From Eubacterium sp. (lineage in GTDB: Bacteria > Bacillota > Clostridia > Lachnospirales > Lachnospiraceae), in contig JAILRZ010000022.1 in assembly GCA_024697845.1 (NCBI GenBank), positions 1 through 54,577 of the forward strand: a DNA stretch of 54,577 nucleotides. The letters run 5' to 3'. A program made the position numbers and the translations under genes. Below are positions 33,746 through 43,342 of this stretch, piece after piece. The first letter of the stretch is position 1; every line of letters starts with the position of its first letter. Below the pieces are notes generated by a model that did not search any database, was not told the DNA's origin, and was given only the letters and a program-made list of their open reading frames with translations.

Positions 33746-35407
33746 TTAACGGGTTCGAATTCGTTTGGTTTTGGACCATTCTCCTTTTTTATATTGATTA
33801 AATCCACGAATACGGACGTAGTATTTCTTTTTCTTTTGAATATCTTTGATTCGGACCTTATAAACAGAAGTATCAGGTAAAGTCAGTTTCTTAACATTCT
33901 TTTTGAAATTCTTTTTGGTACAATACTGAATCTGAAAACCGGTGGCCTGATCCTTTTTGAAATGTTTCCAGGTTAAGTAGATGTGTTGCTTTTTCTTGTT
34001 GTATTTTGCAACCTTGAAAACTTCCTGCATTGGTTTTGGATTCTTCTTTGTTTTGACAGAACGGATGCTGCTCCATTTTCCATAACCTAAATTGCTTATG
34101 TAGGCGCGCATACGGAAATAGTATGTTTCTCCGTAAGCAAGTTTCTTGAAGGTCTTTTTTAAGGTTTCCGGCTTGGAAATCTGTTTAAAAATTAGTCCGG
34201 TCTTAAAGGACTTATCCGTAGTGTAAACAATGGTATAGCCGGATATTTTTCTTTGACTGTCCCAAGTCAGAACAATGGAATTAAAATCCTTCAAAACAGC
34301 TTTCAGTTTTTCTTTTTTAGGAAGAATTAGAAATTGTTTTTTGACAGAACTGACATATTGAATGTTCTTGCCCTTTACCTTGACTGTAGCTTTGCCGGGA
34401 TACTTATTGGACGAATAACTAACCGTGTATTGATTTTTTGGAACAATCTTTCCGTTTACTGTTAATGTAACGGTTGGTTTTAAGCTTTTTCCGGTGGTGT
34501 AAAGAACGTTTTGATTCAAGGTAATGGTTCCTTTGGATATGGAAATGTAGCCGTTGTTTTCCGGATGATTCGTATGGATTTTCCCATCTTTAATTGTCAG
34601 CAGGACATTGCCGTCCGTGGTTCGGTAAGTTTTGATGAAACGTTTTGCAAGGCGAATCAACATCGAAGCACGGGGGAGTTGTGCCGTTTTTGCTGCAGAG
34701 GAAGAAATTACTGCATATTGAGGTTTAACAGCATCCAAAAAAGCAGAACAGGTTGAAGAACCAGCTCCGTGATGTCCAACCTTTAGAACATCGGCCTTAA
34801 AATTATATCCCTGCTTCATTAACGAGTTTTCCATTACCGATGGAAGATCACCGGTGAGCAGAATTGATTTTCCGTCACAGGTTACTCTTAAAACGATACT
34901 GCATTCGTTGTAGGTAGTTCCCTGAAATCCATCATAAACAACCTCGACGGTTGCATCTCCTAATTTCCAGGTCTCATTTTCTATAGGAGTTCGAAGTGGA
35001 TAATGGTGGTCTTTAGCGTTTTGAATAAAATCAGTAAAACTACTGGATTCTTTGGTACAAGGAGAATAAATTATTTGCTTGACCTTGTAATGATCAAAAA
35101 TAGAAGCAAAACCGCCAACATGGTCACCGTCCGGATGGGTAGCAACTGCGTAATCAATCTGATTATCCGGAATATTCAAAGCATCGAGGTAAGCAAGGAC
35201 CTCCGGTGTCGTATCCTGAAAACCGCTATCCACAAGCATATAGTGGTGATTGCTTTCTAAAATCAGACAATCTCCACTTCCGACATAAATTGCATGAAAG
35301 TTCAATTCTCCTGCTAAAACATTATATGGATTGAAATAAAAAATCATTGCCATGACAAATAGAAATCCAATGCGGGAAAACTGCTTCTTGATAGATCTAT
35401 AATTCAT
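33746..35407 (-). CDS. Secreted ComEC-type metallo-beta-lactamase protein with FN3 tail
   Basis: 553 residues from ATG 35407. An N-terminal membrane/signal segment (about 12-33), then a metallo-beta-lactamase fold of the ComEC C-terminal type (about 35-300): VDSGFQDT, THPDGDHVGG, ILLTGD and VGHHGAGSST give the metal ligands. An Ig-like domain and two Lys-rich FN3-like domains follow. Stand-alone secreted relatives are predicted nucleases or phosphodiesterases. The gene overlaps the upstream membrane-protein gene by 11 nt. The internal competence channel of ComEC is absent. Confidence 0.85.
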   Translation of the reverse strand: MNYRSIKKQFSRIGFLFVMAMIFYFNPYNVLAGELNFHAIYVGSGDCLILESNHHYMLVDSGFQDTTPEVLAYLDALNIPDNQIDYAVATHPDGDHVGGFASIFDHYKVKQIIYSPCTKESSSFTDFIQNAKDHHYPLRTPIENETWKLGDATVEVVYDGFQGTTYNECSIVLRVTCDGKSILLTGDLPSVMENSLMKQGYNFKADVLKVGHHGAGSSTCSAFLDAVKPQYAVISSSAAKTAQLPRASMLIRLAKRFIKTYRTTDGNVLLTIKDGKIHTNHPENNGYISISKGTITLNQNVLYTTGKSLKPTVTLTVNGKIVPKNQYTVSYSSNKYPGKATVKVKGKNIQYVSSVKKQFLILPKKEKLKAVLKDFNSIVLTWDSQRKISGYTIVYTTDKSFKTGLIFKQISKPETLKKTFKKLAYGETYYFRMRAYISNLGYGKWSSIRSVKTKKNPKPMQEVFKVAKYNKKKQHIYLTWKHFKKDQATGFQIQYCTKKNFKKNVKKLTLPDTSVYKVRIKDIQKKKKYYVRIRGFNQYKKGEWSKTKRIRTR

Positions 35408-36191
35408 ATGCTGCAATTCCCTCCTCGTAACTTTTTTCCAAATATTCACCGGTTCGAAACATAATCTTCCAAAAAACAAAAACAAGAAATCCGTTAAAGA
35501 CTTCCATTAAAATGCCTAAATTATGCAAAGCATTAAAATCAGATCCTAACCAAAAAATAAAGGTCGTAAGAATCAATAAAACTAGAATCACAAACAATAC
35601 CATACGTCCCCATTTCCGCTCATCTCTGCAAGCTACTCCCGGACACATCTTAAAAAGACCGTTTCCTATAAAATAAAGAGTAGTCAGAAGAAGGGCTAAA
35701 TAGCCAATTCCCACAAAGAATGCAAAATAGCACAAAACAATTCCATTCATAAAGAATGGGAATGCAACAATCATCAGGTGAACAAGAAAGGCACAAATGG
35801 CACAAAATCCTCCGAAAGAAAACTTACGACTGCATTTTTTGAGTCGGAAGCAGGCCAGTGCAATCAGAGCTAACCCCAAAAAGTCATTGAATAAATCAAT
35901 CTGCAAATCTTCATAATAAACATGATCGATGACCTTGGCAGTTGCAGGAACAAAGGTCTGCCCCGCTTTATTTATTTCTTCTGACTGAGAAGTGGAAGTA
36001 ATGGTTTTGTAATCGCAGCTGGCATGATAATTCGATGCAATATTATAATATTGAAATTCTCCAATCGTATCCTTGTTATTCTGGTATTTATGCGGATAAT
36101 GCAAACCGGTTCCGACACAAAAATCCAGAGCAATACAAGCAAAACCAATAATGAGCATTAAGACTGTTTTTTTGAATGATTTATTTTTCAT
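35397..36191 (-). CDS. Membrane protein of unknown function
   Basis: 264 residues, GGAGGC ribosome site. One helix at about 10-28, an outer segment of about 70 residues with two Cys, then about five helices. No family recognised. It is translationally coupled to the secreted metallo-beta-lactamase protein downstream (11-nt overlap), so it may help its export, anchoring or activity. Confidence 0.75.
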   Translation of the reverse strand: MKNKSFKKTVLMLIIGFACIALDFCVGTGLHYPHKYQNNKDTIGEFQYYNIASNYHASCDYKTITSTSQSEEINKAGQTFVPATAKVIDHVYYEDLQIDLFNDFLGLALIALACFRLKKCSRKFSFGGFCAICAFLVHLMIVAFPFFMNGIVLCYFAFFVGIGYLALLLTTLYFIGNGLFKMCPGVACRDERKWGRMVLFVILVLLILTTFIFWLGSDFNALHNLGILMEVFNGFLVFVFWKIMFRTGEYLEKSYEEGIAAYEL

Positions 36192-36355
36192 TGGTGCCTC
36201 CGTTTTCTATTAAACAATTTGAGTATTATTATATCCTATTCAAAAAGAAAAATGCAAGGATTCCAAAGGCACCGAGACAGGGAAATAATCAAATTGTAAA
36301 AAGCATGGATTGATAGTATAATGAGAACTGCTAAAAAAAAACAGGAGAAAGAAAT

Positions 36356-37069
36356 ATGTATACCTATGAAACCGTAGTTGGATACAGCAAGACAAAAGGA
36401 GGACAGGTTCCCATTTATGACATTATGAATTACTTGCAGGATTGTTCTACATTTCAATCGGAACATCTTGGTCGGGGAATTGAATATGCAAAAAATAAAG
36501 GAAAGGCATGGGTTTTGATTGCCTATGAAATTCAATTGTTGAAGCCTTTGAAGATGGGAGATAGAATTACCGTTGGAACTGCGCCAACAGGATTTCAGAC
36601 GGTTTTGGGAGATCGACAGTTTTTTATTAAGGATGAAGCCGGAGAATTTGCAGTTCAGGCCAGCACACTTTGGGGAATGATGGATTTAAAGGAACGAATA
36701 CCAATTCGTTTTACAGAAGAAGATGTGGAAGGATTTGTTCCGGAGAAATTGTTTGATATGAAACCGGTGAACCGTAGGATGAAACTTTCCGAGAAAAAAG
36801 AAAAAAAGGATCCGATGTTTGTGCTGAAGACCTATATTGACAGCAATGGGCATATGAACAATGCAGACTATCTGAGAGCAGCGACGGAATTGATTCCGGA
36901 GGATTTTACCTGGAATCATTTGAAAATTGTATATAAAAAAGAAGCAAGAGAGGGAGAAAAGATGATTCCCTATATTCATCAGGAGGAAGATGGAATGGGA
37001 ATCAGCTTTCAAAATGAAGCAGGAGAAGACCTGGCACTGATTCATTTGTCGGAGAAGAATCAGGATTAA
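36356..37069 (+). CDS. Acyl-ACP thioesterase
   Basis: 237 residues, a double hot-dog fold. YSKTKGGQVPIYDIMNYLQDCSTFQSEHLG is the family N-terminal helix and the second-domain motif DSNGHMNNADYL carries the catalytic Asn/His region of bacterial FatA-type thioesterases. It frees fatty acids from acyl carrier protein. The next gene follows after 13 nt. Confidence 0.88.
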   Translation: MYTYETVVGYSKTKGGQVPIYDIMNYLQDCSTFQSEHLGRGIEYAKNKGKAWVLIAYEIQLLKPLKMGDRITVGTAPTGFQTVLGDRQFFIKDEAGEFAVQASTLWGMMDLKERIPIRFTEEDVEGFVPEKLFDMKPVNRRMKLSEKKEKKDPMFVLKTYIDSNGHMNNADYLRAATELIPEDFTWNHLKIVYKKEAREGEKMIPYIHQEEDGMGISFQNEAGEDLALIHLSEKNQD

Positions 37070-37082
37070 ATCGGAGGAATAT

Positions 37083-37907
37083 ATGGAATTAGGGAAAACT
37101 CAAAAATTAAAAATGATAAAAAAGGTAGAATTCGGTGTGTATCTGGGTTCCTTGGAAGAGCAGATTTTATTGCCCAAAAAACAGGTGCCGGAAGGATTGC
37201 AGAAAGATGATGAAGTGGAAGTATTTGTTTACAGAGATTCAGAGGATCGTCTGATTGCCACAACGAACAAGCCAAAGGCAGAACTGGGAGAAACTGCAGT
37301 GCTGGAAGTGAAGGATGTTTCGAAAAACGGAGCTTATCTGGACTGGGGACTGGAAAAAGATTTGTTCTTACCATTTAAAGAGCAGATTTATAAGGTGGCT
37401 CCGGGAGATATGGCTTTGGTTGGTATTTACATTGATAAAAGTAATCGACTTTGTGCAACGATGAAAGTTTATGATTACCTGAAATGTACTTCTACCTATG
37501 TGGAAGAAGATGTGGTACAGGGCATTGTATATAATTATAATCCGCAGTACGGAGCCTTTGTTGCTGTTGACGGAAAATATCATGGACTGGTGCAGTCTAA
37601 GGAATTAACCAAACGTCTGGAATTAGGCGAAAAGGTGGAAGCAAGAGTGAAAAGCGTTCGCCCGGATGGGAAATTAGACTTGGCACTGCGTAAGAAGGCA
37701 TACCTTCAGATTGAAGAAGATGCAGAAGAAATTGTGCGGTTCATGGAAGCCCATGGGGGAAAACTGGGGTATACAGACAAAGCAAAGCCGGAAATTATTA
37801 AAAATGATTTTAATATGAGTAAAAATGAATTTAAGCGTGCTATTGGCAGATTGCTCAAAGAAGGCAGGGTATCTATTGGTGAAAATAATATAATTTTAAC
37901 GAAATAA
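37083..37907 (+). CDS. S1-domain RNA-binding protein, CvfB family
   Basis: 274 residues: three to four S1/OB-type beta barrels (region 1-60, 65-130, 140-205; typical phrase KNGAYLDWGLEKDLFLPF) and a C-terminal winged helix (FNMSKNEFKRAIGRLLKEGRV). This is the CvfB/YitL layout, RNA-binding proteins that affect virulence and cold response in Firmicutes. Cytosolic. The final LKEGRVSI-type wing is clear. Confidence 0.88.
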   Translation: MELGKTQKLKMIKKVEFGVYLGSLEEQILLPKKQVPEGLQKDDEVEVFVYRDSEDRLIATTNKPKAELGETAVLEVKDVSKNGAYLDWGLEKDLFLPFKEQIYKVAPGDMALVGIYIDKSNRLCATMKVYDYLKCTSTYVEEDVVQGIVYNYNPQYGAFVAVDGKYHGLVQSKELTKRLELGEKVEARVKSVRPDGKLDLALRKKAYLQIEEDAEEIVRFMEAHGGKLGYTDKAKPEIIKNDFNMSKNEFKRAIGRLLKEGRVSIGENNIILTK

Positions 37908-38044
37908 TTGATAGAGTATGCAAATTAAACAAAGTTTGATTCATTATTTTGTGTATTTGCAATATAGCATTTTATGGGATTATATCTTAGAATAAATTCA
38001 TTGAAAAGCGGATGACCGTTTATATTACTAGGAGGAAGAATAAA

Positions 38045-39163
38045 ATGGCAAGTTTATCATTAAGAAATATCTGTAAGGTATACCCGAACGGATTTCAGGC
38101 AGTTAAGGATTTCAACCTTGAAATCAAGGATAAGGAATTCATCATTTTCGTAGGACCATCTGGTTGTGGTAAGTCTACAACACTTCGTATGATTGCTGGT
38201 CTTGAAGAAATTTCATCCGGTGAATTATATATCGGAGATAAATTAGTAAATGACGTAGAACCAAAGGATAGAGATATCGCCATGGTTTTCCAGAACTATG
38301 CGTTATATCCTCATATGACAGTATATGATAATATGGCATTTGGTTTGAAATTAAGAAAAGTACCAAAGGCTGAACAGGAAAGATTAGTTAAGAACGCTGC
38401 TAAGATTCTTGACTTGGAAGCATTACTTGATCGTAAGCCAAAGGCTTTATCAGGTGGTCAGAGACAGAGAGTTGCCATGGGTCGTGCAATCGTTCGTGAT
38501 CCTAAGGTATTCCTGATGGACGAACCTCTTTCAAACTTGGATGCAAAGTTAAGAGTACAGATGCGTGTCGAAATTGCAAAGATTCATAAAGATTTGGGTG
38601 CAACAATCATCTACGTAACACATGACCAGACAGAAGCTATGACACTTGGTACAAGAATCGTAGTTATGAAGGACGGTGTAGTACAGCAGGTTGATTCTCC
38701 TAAGAACTTATATGATAAGCCAGTAAACTTGTTCGTAGCTGGATTTATGGGATCACCACAGATGAACTTCATCGATGCAGAAGTTGAAAATGTTGATGGT
38801 TCAATCAAGCTTCATATTGGACAGGCTAGAACATATATCACAGTACCGGCAGAACAGGCAGAAAAACTTGTAGCTGGCGGATACGTTGGAAAGACAGTTG
38901 TTATGGGTATTAGACCTGAAGATATTCATGATGAAGAAAGCTTCATTGAATTATCTCCAGAAAGCTCATTCAAGACAACAATCAAGATTTACGAATTACT
39001 TGGTGCAGAAGTTTACTTATACTTTGATGTTGAAGGAACTGAATGTACAGCAAGAGTAAATTCTCGTACAACAGTAAGACCTGGTGATGAAGTAACAATG
39101 GCTATGGATCTTACAAAGCTTCATATCTTTGATAAGGATACAGAAGAAGTTATTACAAACTAG
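38045..39163 (+). CDS. ugpC: Multi-sugar ABC transporter ATPase (MsmK/UgpC)
   Basis: 372 residues from ATG 38045 (AGGAGG 38031-38036). Walker A GPSGCGKST near 38, LSGGQRQR, Walker B VFLMDEPLSNLD, then the C-terminal TOBE/regulatory domain (IRPEDI, TARVNSRT). It is a stand-alone ATPase with no permease or binding protein beside it. In Firmicutes one such MsmK/MsmX energises several sugar importers encoded elsewhere. Codon choice is more biased than in neighbours (many GGT, CGT, CTT), suggesting high expression. Confidence 0.92.
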   Translation: MASLSLRNICKVYPNGFQAVKDFNLEIKDKEFIIFVGPSGCGKSTTLRMIAGLEEISSGELYIGDKLVNDVEPKDRDIAMVFQNYALYPHMTVYDNMAFGLKLRKVPKAEQERLVKNAAKILDLEALLDRKPKALSGGQRQRVAMGRAIVRDPKVFLMDEPLSNLDAKLRVQMRVEIAKIHKDLGATIIYVTHDQTEAMTLGTRIVVMKDGVVQQVDSPKNLYDKPVNLFVAGFMGSPQMNFIDAEVENVDGSIKLHIGQARTYITVPAEQAEKLVAGGYVGKTVVMGIRPEDIHDEESFIELSPESSFKTTIKIYELLGAEVYLYFDVEGTECTARVNSRTTVRPGDEVTMAMDLTKLHIFDKDTEEVITN

Positions 39164-39180
39164 AAAAAATGTAAAATTCA

Positions 39181-39214
39181 GAAACGGATTCTTTTTGAAT
39201 CCGTTTCTTTTTTT
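39181..39214 (+). terminator. Rho-independent terminator
   Basis: A perfect 11-bp stem GAAACGGATTC/GAATCCGTTTC (39181-39191 and 39197-39207), loop 5 nt, then seven T. A strong terminator after the ugpC gene. Confidence 0.95.
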
Positions 39215-39339
39215 ACGTGTTATTGCTTGTTTTTTGGCACTAACTAGTTTACAATAAAAAAAGGTATTTTATTAGATTCGAATGAAGCATTTTTCCGTAA
39301 ATAACAGAGAAAATGCAGGAATAGGTGAAGGAGAAGAGT

Positions 39340-40428
39340 ATGCTTTCAAATCAAATTTTACAAAGTACAATTGAAGGGATTAAAAATATTTCCCGAGTAG
39401 ATATATATGTGGCGGATACTGATGGAAAGATTATGGCCAGCACCGCTCAGGCAGGAGATGAATTTTCTTCAGCAATTACAGCTTTTGTGGCTTCCCCTGC
39501 GGATACACAGTCGGTACAGGAATATCAGTTCTTCAAGGTATATGATGAAAATCAGTTGGAATTGATTTTGATTGCTCAGGGTTCCAGCGATGATGTGTTT
39601 GTGGTTGGAAAGATGGCAGCCTTCCAAATTCAGAATCTGCTGGTGGCTTACAAAGAGCGTTTTGATAAAGATAACTTTATTAAAAATCTTTTGCTGGATA
39701 ACTTACTTTTAGTAGATATTTATAATCGTTCCAAGAAATTGCATATAGAGGCAGATGCTAGAAGATGTGTATGCATCATTGAAACAAAAAATGAAAAAGA
39801 CAGTGTGGCGTTGGAAACAATTCGAACACTGTTTTCCGGCCAGAAGAAAGATTTCATTACTGCGGTTGATGAAAAGAGCATTATTCTTGTGAAAGAACTG
39901 GAAGAAAAGCAGGGTTATGAAGATATTGAAAAGATTGCCAACACGATTGTGGATATGTTAAACACAGAAGCAATGGTAAAAGCCAACGTTGCATATGGAA
40001 CAATTGTGCATGAAATCAAGGAAGTATCCCGTTCTTATAAAGAAGCAAGAATGGCTCTGGATGTGGGAAAGATTTTCTTTAGTGGAAAGAATGTTGTGGC
40101 ATACAATAATCTTGGAATCGGAAGATTGATTTATCAGTTACCAATGCCGCTTTGCAAGATGTTCATTGAAGAAATTTTTGAAGGAAAGTCTCCGGATGAG
40201 TTTGATGAAGAAACATTGCAGACAATCAATAAGTTCTTTGAGAATAGCTTAAATGTGTCAGAAACATCAAGACAGTTATACATTCACAGAAACACATTGG
40301 TATATCGTTTGGACAAATTGCAAAAGAGCACCGGATTGGACTTACGGGTTTTTGAAGATGCCATTACATTTAAGATTGCATTAATGGTAGTAAAATATAT
40401 GAATTACATGGAAAATAGTGGATTTTAA
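39340..40428 (+). CDS. CdaR/PucR-type transcription regulator
   Basis: 362 residues from ATG 39340 (AAGGAG 6 nt upstream). An N-terminal sugar-diacid-recognition-like domain (1-130), a GGDEF-like middle domain and the PucR C-terminal HTH (LNVSETSRQLYIHRNTLVYRLDKLQKSTGLDLR). CdaR proteins respond to glycerate and sugar acids and often control carbon use. It follows the sugar ABC ATPase, so control of sugar uptake is a fair guess, but there is a strong terminator between them. Confidence 0.85.
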   Translation: MLSNQILQSTIEGIKNISRVDIYVADTDGKIMASTAQAGDEFSSAITAFVASPADTQSVQEYQFFKVYDENQLELILIAQGSSDDVFVVGKMAAFQIQNLLVAYKERFDKDNFIKNLLLDNLLLVDIYNRSKKLHIEADARRCVCIIETKNEKDSVALETIRTLFSGQKKDFITAVDEKSIILVKELEEKQGYEDIEKIANTIVDMLNTEAMVKANVAYGTIVHEIKEVSRSYKEARMALDVGKIFFSGKNVVAYNNLGIGRLIYQLPMPLCKMFIEEIFEGKSPDEFDEETLQTINKFFENSLNVSETSRQLYIHRNTLVYRLDKLQKSTGLDLRVFEDAITFKIALMVVKYMNYMENSGF

Positions 40429-40443
40429 ACAGTGAAAAGATTT

Positions 40444-40471
40444 GCAAAGAGAAAGGGAACTTTCTCTTTGC
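40444..40471 (+). terminator. Rho-independent terminator
   Basis: A perfect 12-bp stem GCAAAGAGAAAG/CTTTCTCTTTGC with the loop GGAA, extended by flanking AAAAGAT/ATCTTTT pairs. It lies between the CdaR-like gene and ftsE. Confidence 0.88.
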
Positions 40472-40513
40472 TTTCATCTTTTCACTTTTCACGTGTTAGA
40501 TGAGGAGAAAAAG

Positions 40514-41185
40514 ATGATTAAAATTATAGATGTAACCAAGTCTTATGGGAACGGTGCTCCGGCACTTAGTAACTTAAGTTTAGAGATAGAGGATGGAGAA
40601 TTTGTATTTGTGGTAGGTGCCAGTGGTTCCGGAAAATCTACATTTATCAAATTACTTCTAAAAGAATTGGAACCAACGGAAGGAAGTATTGAAGTCAACG
40701 ATTTGAAACTGTCCAAGTTGAGAAGTCGTGGAATTTCAAAGTATCGAAGACAAATTGGGGTAGTATTTCAGGATTTCCGCTTATTGCAGGACCGTGATGT
40801 GTATGAAAACGTGGCATTTGCACAGAGAGTGATTGGTGCATCTGCAACCGAAATCAAGAAAAATGTCGCAAAAATGTTATCGCTGGTTGGATTGGCGGAA
40901 AAGTATCGCTCTAATCCAAATGAATTGTCAGGAGGGGAGCAACAGAGAGTCGCTCTGGCAAGAGCCTTGGTGAATCGCCCGAGTATTTTGTTGGCAGATG
41001 AGCCTACGGGAAATCTTGATCCGGATAATTCCTGGGAAATTATGAAACTGTTGGAGAAAATCAATGAACAGGGAACAACAGTCATTGTAGTAACTCATAA
41101 TATGGAAATTGTGGAAGCAATGAACAAGAGAGTGATTACAATGAAAAAAGGTGTAAAAGTCAGCGATAATAAGGTGGTGGAATAA
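40514..41185 (+). CDS. ftsE: Cell division ATPase FtsE
   Basis: 223 residues from ATG 40514 (GAGGAG upstream). Walker A GASGSGKST, FQDFRLLQDRDVYENVAFA, LSGGEQQR and LADEPTGNLD are FtsE-typical. It powers FtsX, which activates a peptidoglycan hydrolase outside the membrane. ftsX begins directly after the stop codon. The order ftsE-ftsX-M23 hydrolase-S41 protease is standard in Firmicutes. Confidence 0.95.
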   Translation: MIKIIDVTKSYGNGAPALSNLSLEIEDGEFVFVVGASGSGKSTFIKLLLKELEPTEGSIEVNDLKLSKLRSRGISKYRRQIGVVFQDFRLLQDRDVYENVAFAQRVIGASATEIKKNVAKMLSLVGLAEKYRSNPNELSGGEQQRVALARALVNRPSILLADEPTGNLDPDNSWEIMKLLEKINEQGTTVIVVTHNMEIVEAMNKRVITMKKGVKVSDNKVVE

Positions 41186-42094
41186 ATGAACTTTAGAACA
41201 ATCAGATTTTGTCTGAATCAGGGTTTTGTGAATATTAAGAGAAACAAATTGTTTTCTCTTGCATCCATTGGTACGATAGCTGCGTGCGTATTTTTGATTA
41301 GTGTCATTCTGGCTATTATTATCAATGTGAATTATATGGAAACATATGTAGAACAAAAAGTCGGTATCAATATTTTCTTTAAAAAAGGAATTACACAGGA
41401 AGAAATTGATGCAATTGGAAATAAAATCAAGTCTGATTCCAAGGTGAAAAATTATACTTATACTTCTGCTGATGAAGCATGGGAAAACTTCAAAAAAGAC
41501 TATTTTGAAGATCATCCGGAATTGGCAGAGGGATTTAAGGATGATAATCCATTGGCGGATTCTGCATCTTATAAGGTGTTTTTGAAAAATATTGAAGATC
41601 AGACACAGTTTGTTAATAAAATGAAAAATACAGATGGAGTTCGTGAGGTGCAGTATTCCAGTACCACACAGAATGCTCTTTCCAATATCGGAAGATTGTT
41701 GGGATATGCATCAGCAGCTTTAATTGTCATTTTGTTGGGAGTAGGTATTTTCCTGATTAACAATATGGTAATGATTGGTATTTCTGTCAGAAGACACGAA
41801 ATTCACATTATGAAGCTGATTGGAGCAACGAATGGATTTGTTCGTGCGCCGTTTGTATTGGAAGGTGTAGTAATTGGATTGATTGGCTCCGTGATACCGT
41901 TGCTTTTGATGAGAGTTGCCTATGGAAAAATTATTTCGGCAATTATGCAAAAGTTTGGGGTATTAGGAAACAATATTCCTTTTGCTTCTAATAATGATAT
42001 TTTTAGAATATTGCTCCCATTAGGTCTGGGGATTGGAGCCGGAATTGGTTTGGTCGGATCGGCGTTATCCCTGAGAAAGCACTTAAGAGTATAG
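41186..42094 (+). CDS. ftsX: Cell division permease FtsX
   Basis: 302 residues: cytoplasmic start, helix at about 22-45, an outer domain (about 46-170; VGINIFFKKGITQEEIDAI), then three helices. RRHEIHIMKLIGATNGFVRAPFVLEG is the FtsX signature. The outer domain should contact the coiled-coil M23 hydrolase encoded next. Its ATG follows the ftsE stop with no gap. Confidence 0.95.
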   Translation: MNFRTIRFCLNQGFVNIKRNKLFSLASIGTIAACVFLISVILAIIINVNYMETYVEQKVGINIFFKKGITQEEIDAIGNKIKSDSKVKNYTYTSADEAWENFKKDYFEDHPELAEGFKDDNPLADSASYKVFLKNIEDQTQFVNKMKNTDGVREVQYSSTTQNALSNIGRLLGYASAALIVILLGVGIFLINNMVMIGISVRRHEIHIMKLIGATNGFVRAPFVLEGVVIGLIGSVIPLLLMRVAYGKIISAIMQKFGVLGNNIPFASNNDIFRILLPLGLGIGAGIGLVGSALSLRKHLRV

Positions 42095-42104
42095 GAGGGT
42101 ATGA

Positions 42105-43325
42105 ATGAAAAAAATTCTTGCAGTTTTTATGTGTGCTGTGATGCTCGTTTCTCTTTCTAACGTGGCTTTCGCAGATGTGGCTGTAAAAGAGAAAAAGCGA
42201 TTGCAGGAGATTGAAAAAGAGAATAATAAGCTGGCAAAGGAAAGAAATGAAGCGCAGCAGGAAGTTAATAAACTTGAAGAACAGGTGGCAGAGGTCAGTA
42301 ATACATTGAATCAAACCAATGACCAGCTGGCAAAAACCGAGACGAAAATTGGCAAGACCAAAAAGAAATTAAAGAAGGCTCAGGAAAAGGAAGTTAGCCA
42401 GTATGAAAGTATGAAAGTTCGTATTCAGTATATGTACGAGAACGGCAATACCCAGATGATTGATTTATTGTTTAATTCTGACAGTATTACGGATTTTATG
42501 GATAAGGCAGAATATATTACGGAATTGTCTCAGTACGACAGGAATATGCTGAATGAACTGGTTGCTACGAAAGAGCAGATTGCCAATGCCAAGACAGAAC
42601 TGGAAACACAGAAGGGGAAATTGGTGACCTTGCAGAAAAAGCAGAAGTCATCCATAAAAAAGCTGATTGCATTGTCTGAAACAAAGCAGGAAGAAGTTCA
42701 GAGCTTCAATGGTCAGATTGCTGCAAATGAAAAGCACGCGGAAGACTTGGAAGCAGAAATCAGACAGCAGGAAAAGGCAGCGGCAGAGGCGGCATCCAGA
42801 GCGGCAGCCGAAGAAGAGTCCAGAGAAGCAGCGAAGAAAGAAGCGGAGAAAAAAGAGCAGCAGCCGAAAGAGCAGACAACTACAGCAGAGAAAAAGTCTG
42901 AGCCGGTAACATTGCCACCATATCATAATCCACGAACCGTTGGAACGGGAAGTTATGGTTGGCCACTTCCGGGATACACCTATTTATCATCAAATTATGG
43001 TGATACCGATGGACGAACAGCTCCACACAACGGAATTGATATTCCGGCACCGGCAGGAACACAAATTGTGGCAGCTGCAGCAGGTACGGTAGAATGGGCT
43101 TACTATAGTGTGTCAGCCGGAAACTGGGTTGGCATAAATCATGGTAACGGAATCTATACTGTATATATGCATATGTCAGCGATTGGTGTTTCGGCAGGAA
43201 TGAAAGTCAACGAGGGAGCACCGATTGGCTTGGTTGGAACAACGGGATATTCAACAGGAAATCATTTACATTTTGGTGTTCGTGTCAATGGTGTATGGCA
43301 AAATCCTTGGAATTATTTATCATAA
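42105..43325 (+). CDS. Coiled-coil M23 peptidoglycan hydrolase (PcsB/EnvC-like)
   Basis: 406 residues. Signal peptide to about 24, a long coiled coil (about 25-240), an Ala/Glu/Lys-rich linker and an M23 domain (about 280-406). The Zn ligands are present: H and D in PHNGIDI and HLH in GNHLHFGV, so it looks catalytically active, unlike EnvC. The coiled coil is the part that FtsX contacts. Its stop overlaps the first possible ATG of the protease gene. Confidence 0.92.
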   Translation: MKKILAVFMCAVMLVSLSNVAFADVAVKEKKRLQEIEKENNKLAKERNEAQQEVNKLEEQVAEVSNTLNQTNDQLAKTETKIGKTKKKLKKAQEKEVSQYESMKVRIQYMYENGNTQMIDLLFNSDSITDFMDKAEYITELSQYDRNMLNELVATKEQIANAKTELETQKGKLVTLQKKQKSSIKKLIALSETKQEEVQSFNGQIAANEKHAEDLEAEIRQQEKAAAEAASRAAAEEESREAAKKEAEKKEQQPKEQTTTAEKKSEPVTLPPYHNPRTVGTGSYGWPLPGYTYLSSNYGDTDGRTAPHNGIDIPAPAGTQIVAAAAGTVEWAYYSVSAGNWVGINHGNGIYTVYMHMSAIGVSAGMKVNEGAPIGLVGTTGYSTGNHLHFGVRVNGVWQNPWNYLS

Positions 43326-43342
43326 TGAAAACAGGAGTAATA

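Noticed and set aside
42667-42909. Basic reading frame inside the M23 hydrolase gene
   Set aside because: It is a shadow of the coiled-coil and linker of the real gene, with extreme Arg/Lys composition and no start signal.
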